NCBI GenBank assembly: GCA_030272155.1
Contig: CP126202.1
Coordinates: 4,857,501 to 4,921,500 of the forward strand
Source: Tetradesmus obliquus
Taxonomy: Eukaryota > Chlorophyta > Chlorophyceae > Sphaeropleales > Scenedesmaceae
Length of the DNA: 64,000 nt
Reading direction: 5' to 3'
This document shows positions 22,904 through 42,300 of this stretch, one piece after another. Position 1 is the first letter of the stretch. Every line of letters begins with the position of its first letter. A model generated the notes under the pieces. It did not search any database. It worked only from the letters and a program-made list of their open reading frames with translations, and was not told where the DNA came from. Both the position numbers and the translations under genes were made by a program.

Positions 22904-25788
22904 CCAGCCGAGGGCAGCAGCTGCTGCCTTGTGTGCGGGGCGCGCTGCTGCTGCTAGCACGAGCGGCGGCTGTGCGGGGGCCTCATCGTGTGTGGGGAAG
23001 ACTGCTTGCCTGTCCAGGCATACGCTGCAGAGGCAGCATAGACAGCAGAACTAGGGTTGGGCGCTGGCAGTGGCAGCAGCAGCAGCGGTGCCTAGGAGTG
23101 CTGCTGCGTAGCGAAGGGAGGTGCTCTGATTGATTATGTCAGACATGCCTGCACATCAGGGACCTGGAGATGCAGCCACTAGCTTGAGGTGTGCTGCCAC
23201 ATCGGTTTGAATGGCACGAAGAACATCAAATCAACTATTCTTCAAGATATTTGGGACTTGCTGGTACAACACAGCAGGTGTGCCTCCATGTGCTGCCCAT
23301 GTGACCCACCTGCTGCTGCTTGTTGGCCGGTGCCAGGCATCAGCTGCAGCTCATACAGCTCTGCGATCGCTGGGTTGCTGAGCACAACAACCCGCCTCTA
23401 GCATCGCTCAAAAACGACCAGCGACGAAAGGTGCAGCAGCTGCACTTCAACTCCAGATGCCCAGGCAGTTGTGGATGCTTTAGGTCTGTCGAAACGCTGA
23501 TGGTCAGCAAATTTTATACGCTTGTTCAGCGAATGTGCTGGCTGGCTTGCTGACGAGATCTGTTGTGTTGTCTGTGATCGTCGCAGCGGCAAAGGCAACG
23601 TCAGACTCAACATCTGTAGAAGCATGGCAGGTTGATGAATGTCACAGAACACAGACGCGGCCTCCGGTACCGATGACCTGAGCGGTCCCACGGGGTAACA
23701 TGTTACGATACAGTGCGATGCCCCACCTGGCGGGCACAGGCCACTTCCCTGCAGGTCGGATTGCTTGATCGTCAGTTTGAAATCATAGGTTTTCTGGTAT
23801 GTGCTGTGACCGAAGGTAAAGATGGGCTGAACGCTGAACGGTCGTCCTGCACCCGCGCAGGCTCTTCACTGGTGCCGGCACTACACGCAGTGGGTGCTGT
23901 GTGGCCATATCCTGCCAACAGCTGTCACAGAAATGGGCCAAATATCAGCTAGATTGCATCATAGGGTCTGGTGTGACAAAGGTCTGAATGGGCCAGCCTC
24001 AGCCAGCCAACACCAGCTGGGCTGTCATGCCGCACTGCGACATCTTTTCCAATGGCGGGGGAGCGCTGCTTGCTAAGCACATGTCCTGGTGACCAGTAAT
24101 TGCAGCAGTTAAATGCGGTTGATGAAGGAAGTGGAAGGCGCTGCATGAGGATCCTAGTCGTCAGGCCAAATTTCTGCTCAGCAGTGCTGCTGCAAGTGGC
24201 ATGCCTGCCTTATTTGCCTGCCTCAGGCTGCCGTGGGTATTGCTCCAACTGCAGTGGCACTGCTGAACCTTCAGGAGCCGTGCGTTTGATACGTTTAAAT
24301 GCAATTACGTTTGCTTGTTTGCGTGCTCTTGTCAGTTCTCTTGTCAAGGGTGTAAGCATAAGAATGCTACTCGTGTCACGCAGTCCCACTGCTCCAGCAG
24401 CTCTGGCTGCAGGTCACCTGCAATGGTTGCCTTGTCACAGTGTGCCTGGATCCAAGACCATGGCCTGGAACTGTGCACATTTCCTCATGCACATTTGCAG
24501 AACACATTGTTCCGGATCATCAACACCGATATCCTGTTGTGGCTCCTACGGTCTTAGGTGCCACTGGCCTGGCCTGGTGCTCAGGATCCTGCGACGGACC
24601 TAGCAGGACCCAGTAGGACTCACATGTAACCAGCCTGCCTGTCATGATCAAGTAGAATGACGAATTGTAGACAAAGCCACGATACCGAAGTACGCTGGTC
24701 ATGCACAGCTGCGCACCTTCAAGCAATGCTGAGCAAGAAGACCCCCGCCAAAGTCTCCTGCCAGTGCAAGTGATGCCAGCAAATCAACGCCGCCACCCAC
24801 GTCACGCACACCTTTCACCTCATGTGCGGCTTCAATGTTAATACCGTTGAAAGGTAAACAGCATCGGTCAACTGCGGCATCATGCCGCAGTTCTGGACCC
24901 TCCAGAGTTCTGTAAGAGGAGTAAATGCTTTCCACCCGCAGCTGCCTGCCCCATCTGCCCGATGAAGTAAGAAACAGGAACATTCTGCGTCGGTGGAACA
25001 GAAGGCCAAGGCCTCTCAGGGTCTCTTCAATTTCAGTTACCAGCAGCGTCATCACTGTTCCAAGCTGGCACTCCAATGACGTTCAAGCCAGACAAGAGAC
25101 AGAACAGCACGGAAGGTTGTGTGATCAGTATATCAACTACAGGTTCTATCTGAACAATATTTCGTGTCTTTACGGCGGACATGCGTCAGAGCGTGCGTGA
25201 TGATTGAAGGGACCATTTTACCAGGCTATGAGTATCCTGCACTATCCGCAGCAAAAAGTTTTCTTTGTCTCGAAACAAGTATATGGTGCCGTTGTTGTCA
25301 GCAATACTACGACAGACCCATGTGACCCCTTGCGCGCAACATAACATTACGGACATTTTGGGGGGGGGCGATTTGCCGCCCCGAGAACTGCGTAACTTGG
25401 CTTGCTGATCGTGACTCTGCGTTTGTTAGTGCAAGCAACACACAGAGCAGCCTAGAGTCAGTCTGTTTTTCACGCCTTCGCTGCTGTGGTGTTCTACATT
25501 GGCCCAGGCGCGGAATTTGTATTGCTTGTCTCTTTACAGTCGTTATTTTGACTGGTTTTCATTGGCCAAGAGTTTTCAGCAGCAAGCTGGAGGCAGCAGT
25601 GCAGCTGTGACTGGAGCACTAGCACCAGGCCGCTGGGGGCTATACCGGCGTGCATACCCAGGCGTGTTTGTTCATTAGTATCAGGGCGTCAGCTCAAGGT
25701 GCGCTAGGCGTACAGCGGAGGGATTCCGTGACTGAGTCATGCCTTTGGCTGGGCTGTTGTGGCGGAGCACGCACCGCTGCCTACAGTT
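22904..25788. other. Divergent intergenic region between NRT2 and the DUF506 gene
   Basis: The two genes are transcribed away from each other, so both promoters must lie here. I see no coding family. The stretch contains the inverted relative of the MITE-like element (24656-24757). A run of nine G lies near 25362-25370. No NIT2-type motif is claimed. Confidence 0.35.
24656..24757 (-). repeat. Inverted dispersed copy of the MITE-like end
   Basis: About 102 bp matching the reverse complement of 390-491 at about 90 percent by eye, including the 22-bp inverted-end sequence. Only one end is recognisable here, so this copy is partial. Confidence 0.8.
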
Positions 25789-25811
25789 ATGGCAGATCTA
25801 GATGTATTGCT

Positions 25812-25817
25812 TATAAA
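25812..25817 (+). promoter_or_regulatory. TATA-like box before the DUF506 gene
   Basis: TATAAA lies 101 bases before the ATG at 25918. If it is a real TATA box, transcription would start about 25840, which excludes the in-frame ATG at 25789 and favours the start at 25918. Confidence 0.35.
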
Positions 25818-25917
25818 TCCAGCCGGCCGGCTAGCTTGCTTAGCTTGCCAACCTGGCTCTGCTGAAAGGGCACATCACGCATTTGCCCGCAGGGACGCCT
25901 CCTGGATTGGGAGGCCA

Positions 25918-28755
25918 ATGTGGAAGGGCCTCAAAAAGGCCCTGGGCAAGCCGGGGAAGTCGAAAAAGGCCAGCAGCAGCTTCGATCGGTTTGGCCTGGA
26001 TGTCAGCACCCGCTCGACGTCCTCTGCGGCGCCCAGCAGCGTGCTGTTCCCGCTGGATTTGGCAGATGCGGATGCTCTAGCATCGTGGTCTGAGCAGAAC
26101 GTGGAGCAGGAGCAGCAGCTGCCGTCGCTGGGACGGCGGGCAGGTACAGCAGCAGCTGGGCCAGACCCCCTCACAGCCTCTCAGCTGCAGCAGCAGCTGC
26201 AGCAGCAGCTAGTGGTGCAGCAGCTGGTACAGCGCACGGATGACCATTCTGCGGGCAAGCGCCAGGCGGCTGCGCTGCAGAAGCGCATCGACAACCAGAT
26301 GCTCAACCCGTCCACATGCTTGTACCAAATCAGCTCCCTGCTGTCGCTGTCCACGCTCTTTGAGCACAAGGTGAGCAGCAGGCTTGCTGCCTGGCTAGGT
26401 GTGGCAGCATCAGTAATGGCCACAACGACAGCATGACGGGCAGCAGTTGTGCAGCAGAGTTCAAATTCGGCGATGTGTCCGCCAGTGCTGCAGTGGTACG
26501 AGCTTCTCGGCTTGGCTGGTGCACCGGTGCTTTAGCCTGGGCCTACATACCTCCAACCGCTGCTTACACTTCTGCGGCACTGTCGCTGTGTCTGGTGTCC
26601 TGCAGTTGCAACGAGATGCGTTTACTGCGCTGCGGCAGCTGCCGTGCCCGCTGGTCAGCGGCGCAGCAGCAAACGCAGCTGCAGCGGAGCGCCAGCACTT
26701 GCAGGAGCAGCAGCAGATGTTCAGCGCGAGCCCACAGCAGCAGCAGCAGCTGGCGCAGCTGCGCTGCGAGCACAGCGGCAGCACCTGCAGCAGCGTCGGC
26801 AGCAGCTGCGGCGGCTGCGTAAGCCGCACCGCCAGCGCGACAGCCGCCAGCACTGCACACGTTGCGCTCACACTTTCGCGCTGGGGCTACCGTGTGATTG
26901 TGCGCAAGGTGCTGCACAGCAAGGCCTACTGGACCAAGTCCATGGATAATACGTTTATTGTGGCGCTGGATGCCAGCAGTGGCAGCCATGTGGAGTATGT
27001 GGTGGACCCTCACTTCAAGGAGACCTTCAACGTGGGCGTGATGAGCGCCAACTACAGGTGTGCGGGTTGATAGTGCATAGTGCGCTTGTTTGTTCGGTGG
27101 TTGGCTGCTGGGGATGACGAGCATGAGGCAAGCATCGGAAGCAGCAGCTTTGGGTGTGAGCCAGCCAGCAGCAGTTCTAGCGTAACAGCACCGCAAACAA
27201 GCGAGCCAGTAGCAGCCCAACAGCATTCTGCCTTTGCGCCAACCTTTCAATCACTCACTCTTGCCGCGCTTTTCCTGCTGCACCGCATGTCTTCTTCCCT
27301 CCCTGCAGCGCCGTGTGGCACAGCCTGCCGCAGGTCTTTGTGGGCATGCCGTGCCAGCTGCAGCCTGTGGTGCAGCTGCTGTGCGAGGAAGTGGAGCTTT
27401 CCTTCCTCGAGGCAGGCCGGCCCTGCCCGCCCTGGCGCGAGTGGGCCGCCACTATCAACAGATGGATGAGTGACCAGTATGTGGATATTCTGGTGCCGGA
27501 GCCAACCGCAACAGATGATGAGGTGGTCGAGTTCATCACACGCTGCTGCCAGTTCAGCGGCGCAGCAGCAGGGCCTGGCAGCGCTACAGCAGGCAACTCT
27601 GGGGCCAGTGCAAGTACTGCCAGCACATGCAGTCCGGTGAATCTGAACCAGCAGCGCTTGCAGGACAAGATGCACGTGAGCAGCGTGCTCAGCAGCGCCA
27701 GCACCAGCAGCAGGCGCTGCGTTCCAGAGCCGTTACACAAGCAGCTAGGCTTTTCTGCGGTTGCAGAAGATGAGGGCGCAAGCCAGCTGCTGCCGACCAC
27801 GCTGCGGGATGCATCCTTCACTTCAATCACATCTGAGGCTTCTGCGGAGTCAGTGCAGATGCTCAGTGAGGCGCAGGCGGCAGCAAAGGCAGCAGCAAGC
27901 AAGCCGCTTGGCATTGCAGCGCGCTCGCTGAGCGTGCCGTCTGCTGAGCTGCTGAGCAGCAGCGCAGATAGCGGCAGCGTTTTGGATTGTGAATGCTTTG
28001 AGGAGGTGCCAGACTTGCTGCAGCCTGCAGCGCAGCAGCAGCAGCAGCCAGATGCGGCAGCAAGCCAGCAGGCATGCGAGCTCGCCAGCAGCAGCAGCAG
28101 CAGGGATGCCAGCGCAGCAGCTGAGCAGCGGAGTGCTGGGCAGCCTCCTGCGGGCCGCAGCAAGAGCTTGCTGACTGCTCACATGCAGCTGAAGGCGCAG
28201 CTGCAGCAGCAGCAGCAGCGGCTGCTGTTCCCTGCAGCCAGTGCAGCATGCCTGGGGCAGGGCATGCAGGTAGTGCCGCAGCTGCAGCAGCAGCAGGTGC
28301 CGGTTGCAGCGGATGCGGCTCTGCTGCAGCAGGTAGCGCCTCAGCAGCAGCAGCAGCTGCTGCTGCAGCAGTTGCAGCTACAGCACCAGCAGATGCTGGC
28401 GCAGCACATGGCGCTGCAGCAGCCGCAGCAAGGGGTGCAGCCGCACCTCACACAGCAGCAGCTCGCACTGCTGCAGCAGCGCTGCAGCCAACCCACACAG
28501 CAGGAGCGGCCAGGAGTGGCATCACTGCAGCAGCAGCAGCTTGTGGCGCCATTGCTGCCAGTGGTGCACACGGTGCGCCCTTGCGGGGTTGCTACGGCAG
28601 CACCTGCGGCCCAGGCTGTGCTGCAGCAGCAGCTACAGCAAGTGCAGCAGCAGCCACGGCAGCCGCTGATGCAGGTGCAGCAGCAGCTGCATGCCGTGCA
28701 GGCTCCTGTGCAGCAGGAGCAGCCGCGGCTGCTGCGCCTGATCCAGCGCAAGTGA
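25918..28755 (+). CDS. DUF506 / PDDEXK-like family protein of unknown function
   Basis: Three exons: 25918-26370, 26606-27057, 27309-28755; GT-AG introns, phases 0 and 2, 783 residues. The plant DUF506 core spans about residues 238-355 across the second junction: SRWGYRVIVRK, the hydrophobic strand TFIVALD, VEYVVDPHFKETFNV, then AVWHSLPQVFVGMPCQL and PPWREWAATINRWM. These are the blocks that in land plants read GYDA...SEFEIARPT...LPEVFVG...PPWR. The family has a predicted restriction-enzyme-like fold, but no enzymatic activity is established. The N-terminus is basic (MWKGLKKALGKPGKSKK). Residues after about 360 are Gln/Ala-rich low complexity, an alga-specific tail. An in-frame ATG at 25789 would add 43 residues. 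Its introns show no exon-end copies. Confidence 0.9.
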
Positions 28756-35480
<6,725 letters not shown>

Positions 35481-35840
35481 CAAACACAGCACACATCCTC
35501 ACGCTTTCACACGTATGAGGGCAGCAGCCGCACACTGCCCAGCCGGCCCTGCAGTCCCACACCAGCCACACCTACGATGCCACACATCCTCATTCTTTCA
35601 CACCAGTGAAGGCAGCAGCCGCACACTGCCCAGCCGCCCCTGCTGCGCCACCCCGTCCAGCCCAGGCACACCCTCACACTCTCACACCAGTGAGAGATGG
35701 CAGCCTCACACTAGCCACACCAGTGAGAGCAATAGTCTCACACTTTCTCCCGCCAACCATGACTCCGACCCTCACTCTTTCACACCAGTGAGGGCAGCAG
35801 CCTCACACTTCCCAGCCGCCCCTGCTGCGCCACGCCGCCC
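35481..35840. repeat. Imperfect minisatellite of CACACCAGTGAGGGCAGCAG type
   Basis: The core cacaccagtgaggGCAGCAG, followed by ctcacacttcccagccgcc, recurs about five times with variable spacers (near 35510, 35605, 35685, 35725 and 35783). It lies just beyond the bZIP stop codon, probably in its 3' UTR or flank. Open frames here are Pro/His/Ser-rich by-products. Confidence 0.75.
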
Positions 35841-36100
35841 AGGCCAGGCACCCCCTCCCCTGACACCAACGCCACCTCATCATCATCACTCACACCCACA
35901 ACAGCAGCCCCAGGCCCGCTTGCACCAGCAGCAGCACCAACACCGCCACCACCTGCTGCTCCGCCTGCAACAGGCAGAGTCTCACCAGCAGCAGCAGCAG
36001 CAGCATCAAGGGTGGCAGCAGGCAGGGTAGCCAGACCCATGCCGGGCAACACACCCCTAGGGGCTGCTGCTGCTGCTGCTGCTGCTGAGTCGATCAGCTG

Positions 36101-37923
36101 CTATGGCGAGCGCAGTGCAGCCGCCAGAGCATGTGGTGCTGCTGTGGGTGACATCAGCATTGCTACTAGATCCAATGCAGGGTGTTGTAGCAGGCCTTGA
36201 GGGGAGCAGAAGGCTCCGCTGCCACCAGCAGCAGTTAGCTGCAGCCCCCCCGCAGGTCCAATGTGAGTTGGTGTATGCTGCCCTTGCTCTGATTGGTGTG
36301 CTGTGTGGAAGGTGTTGATAGTTCTAATAGGGCTGAGAAGGGCATTGCTGCCTTGAGCAGCAGCAGCAGCAGCAGCAGCGTAGGCTTGAGCCAGGCTCAA
36401 AGGGGTGGGTGAGGGGGAGGCCAGGCCTGCTGCTGCTGCTGTTGCCGCCTGAGGAATCAAGCTGCCGGCATGAGGGCTGAACGGAGCTGCTGCTGCTGCT
36501 GCTGCTGCGGACAGATGTGGCAGTGCATTGCTGCTGCCGCTGCCGCTGCCAGCACGGTGCTGCTGCTGCTGCTGTGCATTGTGTGCTGGCTCTGCAGCAG
36601 CATCCCTGCCTGCTGCTGCCAGCTGCTGAGCCAGGCCAGCCACAAAGCTCCGCTGCAGCAGTGTCACCTCATCTTCTGTCACTCCATCCACCAACCCACC
36701 AGCACCATCATCCCCTGCTGCTGCTGCTGTTGCTGCTGCTGGTTGTTCGGCCTCCTCCTCCTGACCTTCCCCTGCTGCTGCTGCTGCACCTGCAGCTCCA
36801 CTGCCAGCTGTAGCCGCACCCCTGGCAGCATCTGCCTCACCAAACAGATCGTCAAAGGCACTCAGTGACAGCAGATGCGGCAGCGCTGGCAGCTGGAAAC
36901 TTGCACTGCGGCTGCCGCCTATGCCAGCAGCAGCAGCAGCAGCGGCAGGGGGTGTGCTGCCAGGTGTTAGAGCAGGCGTGCCAGCCCTGCCTGCCCCGCC
37001 TGCTGCAAACATAGCGTGCATTGCTCCCATCATTGCGGGTGAGAGCTGTGCACTTTGCGCTGGTGATAGCAGCGTAGTGGGGGACTGCAGGGCTGCTAGC
37101 CGCGCTGAGGGCACAGGCGAGAGGAATGCTGCACTGGGACACTGGGAGAGAGGAGGCCGGGGCAGCCGAGCAGGCGTGCCTGCTGCTGCTGCTGCTGCTG
37201 CTGCTGGAGCTGCTGGAGGCCGTGGCGGGGTGCGCGCAGCTGCTGCTGGAATCGCCGGCCTGTTCATCTGCTGTGCAGTACTAGCTACATCTGCGCCCGC
37301 TGCGGCTGCAACAGGCTCAGGTGTTGCCAGAGTCACCTGCTTGCTGCTGCCATTGCTGCTAGGCAGCAGTTGTTGCTGAGCAGCGCTGACACCTGCTGTC
37401 GGCACTGCCTCCACCAGCACATCAGCTGCCCTAGCAGCCAGCTGCTGAATGGCCAGCTGCTGCTGAGCAGCATTGCCAGCCTTGCTTTCATCCACTTCAC
37501 TGCTGGGAGCTGCATCTGCAGCTGTGGCGTCCCCTGCAACTGCCAAATCCATGACTGCAGGTACTGCTGCTGCATCAGATGTTGCTGCCGCTGCTGCTGC
37601 TGCTGCTGCCTGCAGGGCAGCTTCCAGCTTGGACCTCTTCCTAGGTGGCAGCATCATGCCACTGCTGCCAGCTGCCACATCAGCATCAGCAGCAGCAGCG
37701 CTGTCATCAAACTGGTGCCACACATCCACAGCCGCTGCTGCTGCCGCCGCTGCTGCTGCTGCTGCTGCACTGGGCTCAGCTGCTGGCGCTGCTGGCTGCA
37801 CTGCAGGCACGGTGTGCCTCCTGCTGCTGCTGACTGGCTTGGCTCTTTTGCGGGAGCGCATACGCGGCGATGGCTGCTGCTGCTGCTGCTGCGCACCACC
37901 AGGCCCTGCTGCTGCTGGGCTGC

Positions 37924-37954
<31 letters not shown>

Positions 37955-39277
37955 TGCTGCACAGCGCGGTGAGCTTGCCTGCAGCAGCTCCGGCACACCC
38001 CCTGCTGCTGCTGCTGCTGGTGGCTGCAGCATGCCAGCCCTCGGCGTGGATGGATGGAAGCTCTGAAGCCCACCAACACCAGCAGCAGCACCAAACCCTG
38101 GTGCATCCATCCCTGCTGCTGCTGCTGCTGCTGCCCTTGGGCTGCTGCTCTCAAACTTAACCCTCAACCCGCTCATAAACCTTGGAGATGCAGCAGCAGC
38201 AGCAGCAGTGGGGCTGCCAGCTACCACACTGTCCCTTGCTGGTGTGTCACACAGCGCTTCCTCTGCTGCTGCCAGCAGCGCAGCTGCCCTGCTGCTCCTG
38301 CTGCCAGGTGACAGCAAATGCAGACTGCTGGGTGAAGTAGTAACCCCAGTAGTAATGCAGCGGCCCTGGGGCTGGCACATCTGGCTGAAAGGATCAGTCT
38401 GCAGCAGGTCTGAGGCACTGGCAGCAGCAGCAGCAGCAGCAGCAGGGAGGCGGCTGCGTGGGCTGACTGCTGCTGCCACAAAGCTATCTAGAGGGCCAGC
38501 AGCAGCAGCAGCAGCAGCAGTCGAGCCAGGTGCTGCAGCCACCGCTGCTGCCGCTGCCAGTGCGGCTAGGCCTGATGAGCCGCCGCCAGGTCCTGACAGA
38601 CTGCCTGGGTCCTGATGCAGGCCTGACAGCCCCGGTCCTGCCAGCCTGAGCATGCTGCTGCTGCTGCTGCTGCCGGGTCCTGACAGACTGGCCAGGCCAG
38701 GTCCTGACAGCCTGAACCCTGCTAGGCTGTGTGGCACATGCGGCACCTGCTGCTGCTGAGCAGGCGACAGCTTGCTGCTGCTGCTGCCGCCGCCAAATGC
38801 AGATCGCCTGCTGCTGCTGGCTGCAGGAGGGCTTGCCGGCTGCGCCTCTGCTGCTGCTGCTGCAGTGCGATTGTTGGAGCCCAAGGTGGGTGGAGGCATC
38901 AGCTGAGTCAGGCCAGGCAGCAGCTGCTGCTTCCTTGCAACACTGCTGCCTCCGCTGCCGCTTATCGTACGAGCTTGCTGTGGTGCTGCTGCTGCTGCTG
39001 CTGCTGCAACGTCATATGTTGTGGCTGCGGCAACTGCCGGCATGGGCAGCTGTGTTGCCTGTTTTGCTGCAGGACTTGGCAGCAGCATGGGTGGTGCCAC
39101 CATTCTGAAACAAGTCTCAGACAGCACTGCAGAGCCAGGCTTGCTGCTACTGCTTGCAGCCACAACAGCAGCAGGCACTGTGCTGAGCATCACCAGACTT
39201 GTGCCAGCAGCAAGAGCTGCAGGCACAGCAGGCTGCTGCTGCTGCTGCAAGGACAGCTTGGCAGGGCTGCGCCTGGG

Positions 39278-39310
<33 letters not shown>

Positions 39311-42300
39311 AGGTGCTGCTCCCAGCTCAGTCTTCACCCTCCCAGCAGCCTCACCCTCTGCTGCTGCAGCTGGTTGTGATGCTGGTGCAGCAGCAGCCAG
39401 TGCTGCAGCCGCGGCAGCAGTTGCAGCCACCAACTCTGCTGCCACGCCAGGAGAGGCAGCCACCATCCTGCCGCCGCTGCCGCTGCCACCCTTGCTGCTG
39501 GTCCTGCTGCCTGACCAGCTGCGCATCTTGCTGCTGCTGTTGTTGTGCTTGCGTGCTGCCCTTGCTGCTGCTGCTGCCGGAGTGACAGGCTCATCGGCAG
39601 GCTCAGGTGCTGCTGCAGCAGCTGCAAAAGGAGATGCCAGCACCTTGCTGTTGTTCCCTGCCTTGCTGCCGCCTGCTGCTGCTGCTGCTGCTGGGCTCTC
39701 TGAGCGCCTGCCTGCTGCTGGCCGCTGCTTGGCAGCAGCAGCAGCAGCAGCAGGTGTTGCAGGCAGCACTGCTGCTGCTGCTGGGCCAGGCGAGGGCCTC
39801 CCACCCTGCCTCCTACTGCTGCCTCCTGCCCCTAGCTTGCCATGTGCTGCTGCTGCTGCTACCAGCCCTCGAGGGACCTGCTGCTGCTGCTGGCCTGTGC
39901 TGCCCAGCTCACCGCCAGCCAGCCCTGCCTGCTGCAGCCGCCCCCTCAGCTGCTCTTCACTGCTAAACCCTAAAGCCCTGAGGACCTGCTGCTGAGTCAG
40001 CCTGGCTGGCAGCTGACTAAACCCTGCTGCGGGGTTTAGCAGACCTGCTGCTGCCAGCTCAGCGGCTAAGGCGTTGGCCAGTGCTGTTTCGTGCCGGGCT
40101 GCTGCTGTGGCCTCGGCTAGCTGGCGCTTGACGTCCTCATACCTGCAGCATAGGTAGCGCAAAGTGTCAGCCCTAACTAGTTTGTGACGGGTTTGCTTTG
40201 TCGATGGCGAACAATGTGTGCGGGTGCATGGCATTGGCCAGTGCCTGTTTTGCGGCAGGCTGCGGTGGCCTCGGCCAGTTGCCACTTGACGTCCTCATAC
40301 CTGCAGCAACTACACAATAGATGTTTGGCAACTTGTGTCTCGTAGCGCATTGGTTCTTTTGTCATGAACATGAATGCCAGATACCCCTAGGTGCCTGCAG
40401 ACCTATGAACACAGCAAGGTGCAGCACCCACTCGAGTCATAGGCTGAGGCGAGGCCAAGCCAGTTGAAACAAAGGAAAGATTGAAGAAGTGCAGCAGAGG
40501 ATGAAGCAAAGGTGGGCAGAGGGCGGGCACACCCAGGAAAGCGCACAACCCTTGTGCAGCTCAGGCTGGTTGAGTTGAGTGCGCCGTCTGTCCTCGCAAC
40601 AGAACCACGAGCTCAACTCAGACAGCCTGAGTTGCTACGGATGCAACGTACACTTTGCTGACAATCACTTTAATCACCCTTCCCCTTTAGCTCAAGCAAT
40701 CAGAAACGTGAGTTGTACTGCTGCCAGCCACAGCGCCCTGCAGGCTCTCCGCCAGCTGCATGTCTCCTGTGCAAAATGCTCAAGAAAGAAGTGTTGCGAA
40801 GTATGCTCATCTTCTGTTCTGCCACGTGCTGACAATGTGCTGACTATTTGCTAAGTCAGACCCCAAGCCATGCGAGGACACAGGACCTGCACACAGATAC
40901 TCTGCCTCCAAACAAAACACAGCTGCTCAGCCGCCAACATGATATGTGTCAGCCGCCGCCTTACCTCCCAGTGACCGCCTCCACCGCGCCCTGCAGGCTC
41001 ATTGTACTGCTGACGCGGCTCAAAAGTAATAGCTACTCCGTCTCAAACCAGCCAGCACCACGAAACAGCACAGCACCACAGTGCTGGTGCAGCTCAGGCT
41101 GGCGGAGTGGGCTGTGCCACTGGGACAGCTCCCAGAGAGCATCAGCCACTCTGCCAGCCTGAGCTGCTGCACACGCAATACAGATGCATTGCTGTTACAG
41201 CACACGCAGCAACTCCCATTTTTTCTCTCGATACAGCTGAAGGGGCCCTTTTGACGCTGACAAGTGCACGCATGCCATGAAGCCACCTTGAAGTGGCTGC
41301 CTCCACCGCGCCCTGCAGGCTCGACACCAGCTGCATATTCACTTGCTTTAGCCCAGTGACATGCATTGCAACGTGTGCTCATCCGTTATTTACTTGCAGA
41401 CATGTGACAGCCGCCACAGCCCCTTGCTGTGACCGCCTCCAACACTCCTTGCTGTCTCTCCGCCAGCTGCATCTTCACTTGTTTCATACACGGTGATCAA
41501 AAACAGTGCATTGTGAAGTATCAGCAGCCGCCGCACCTTGCAGTCACCGCCTCCACTGCCCCTTGCAGGCTCTCCACCAGCTGCATCTTCACTGACTCGA
41601 TACGAGCATACAAGCAAAAGGGAGCGAAAGGGAGTAAAAGGGAGATCCAAATGCATGGCAAATGACATGTGGCAGCCGCCACGTTACTTTTTGGAAGGCC
41701 TAAACCCCTAAACCCCTAAAACCCTAAAACCCCTGACACTAACTGCCGCACCTTGCAGTCACCGCCTCCACAGCGCCCTGCAGGCTCTCCACCAGCTGCA
41801 TCTTGCGCGCACGGCAGCGCCGCGCAGCAGCGCGGTTCTTCTCACGCCTGCAACGGCAGCGGCAGCAGCAGCAGCAGTGGCGGCCGCGGCGGCGCAGGGC
41901 AGGCTGGGTTAGGACATAACAACACAGCATGCAGCATGAGGCAGAGTCCAAAAAGGCAGGAACTAAGCAAGGACATAGAGCATGCAGCTGCAGTGCAGCA
42001 GCCATGGCTGTTGTTTGCAGCACGTGTGTGGCAAGCCAAGAGACAGTGACCCTTGGCCTGTGATCAGCTTTCACAAAAAAATAGCGCGGCAGCTGGCACC
42101 TGCGCTATGCAAGTGACTGCCCCCAGCTCTGTTTGATCACTGAAGGCTGCTCCCCAGTGCAGTGCCTGCCATCCTCCACAACATCCTCTGGTCAACAGTG
42201 AATTGCATCCCTACTGCACACACCCACCCATACACCATTTCTTAAGCATGATGCACCCACATCCCACCGCAACCCAATAGTCACAAACCACCCATAACCC

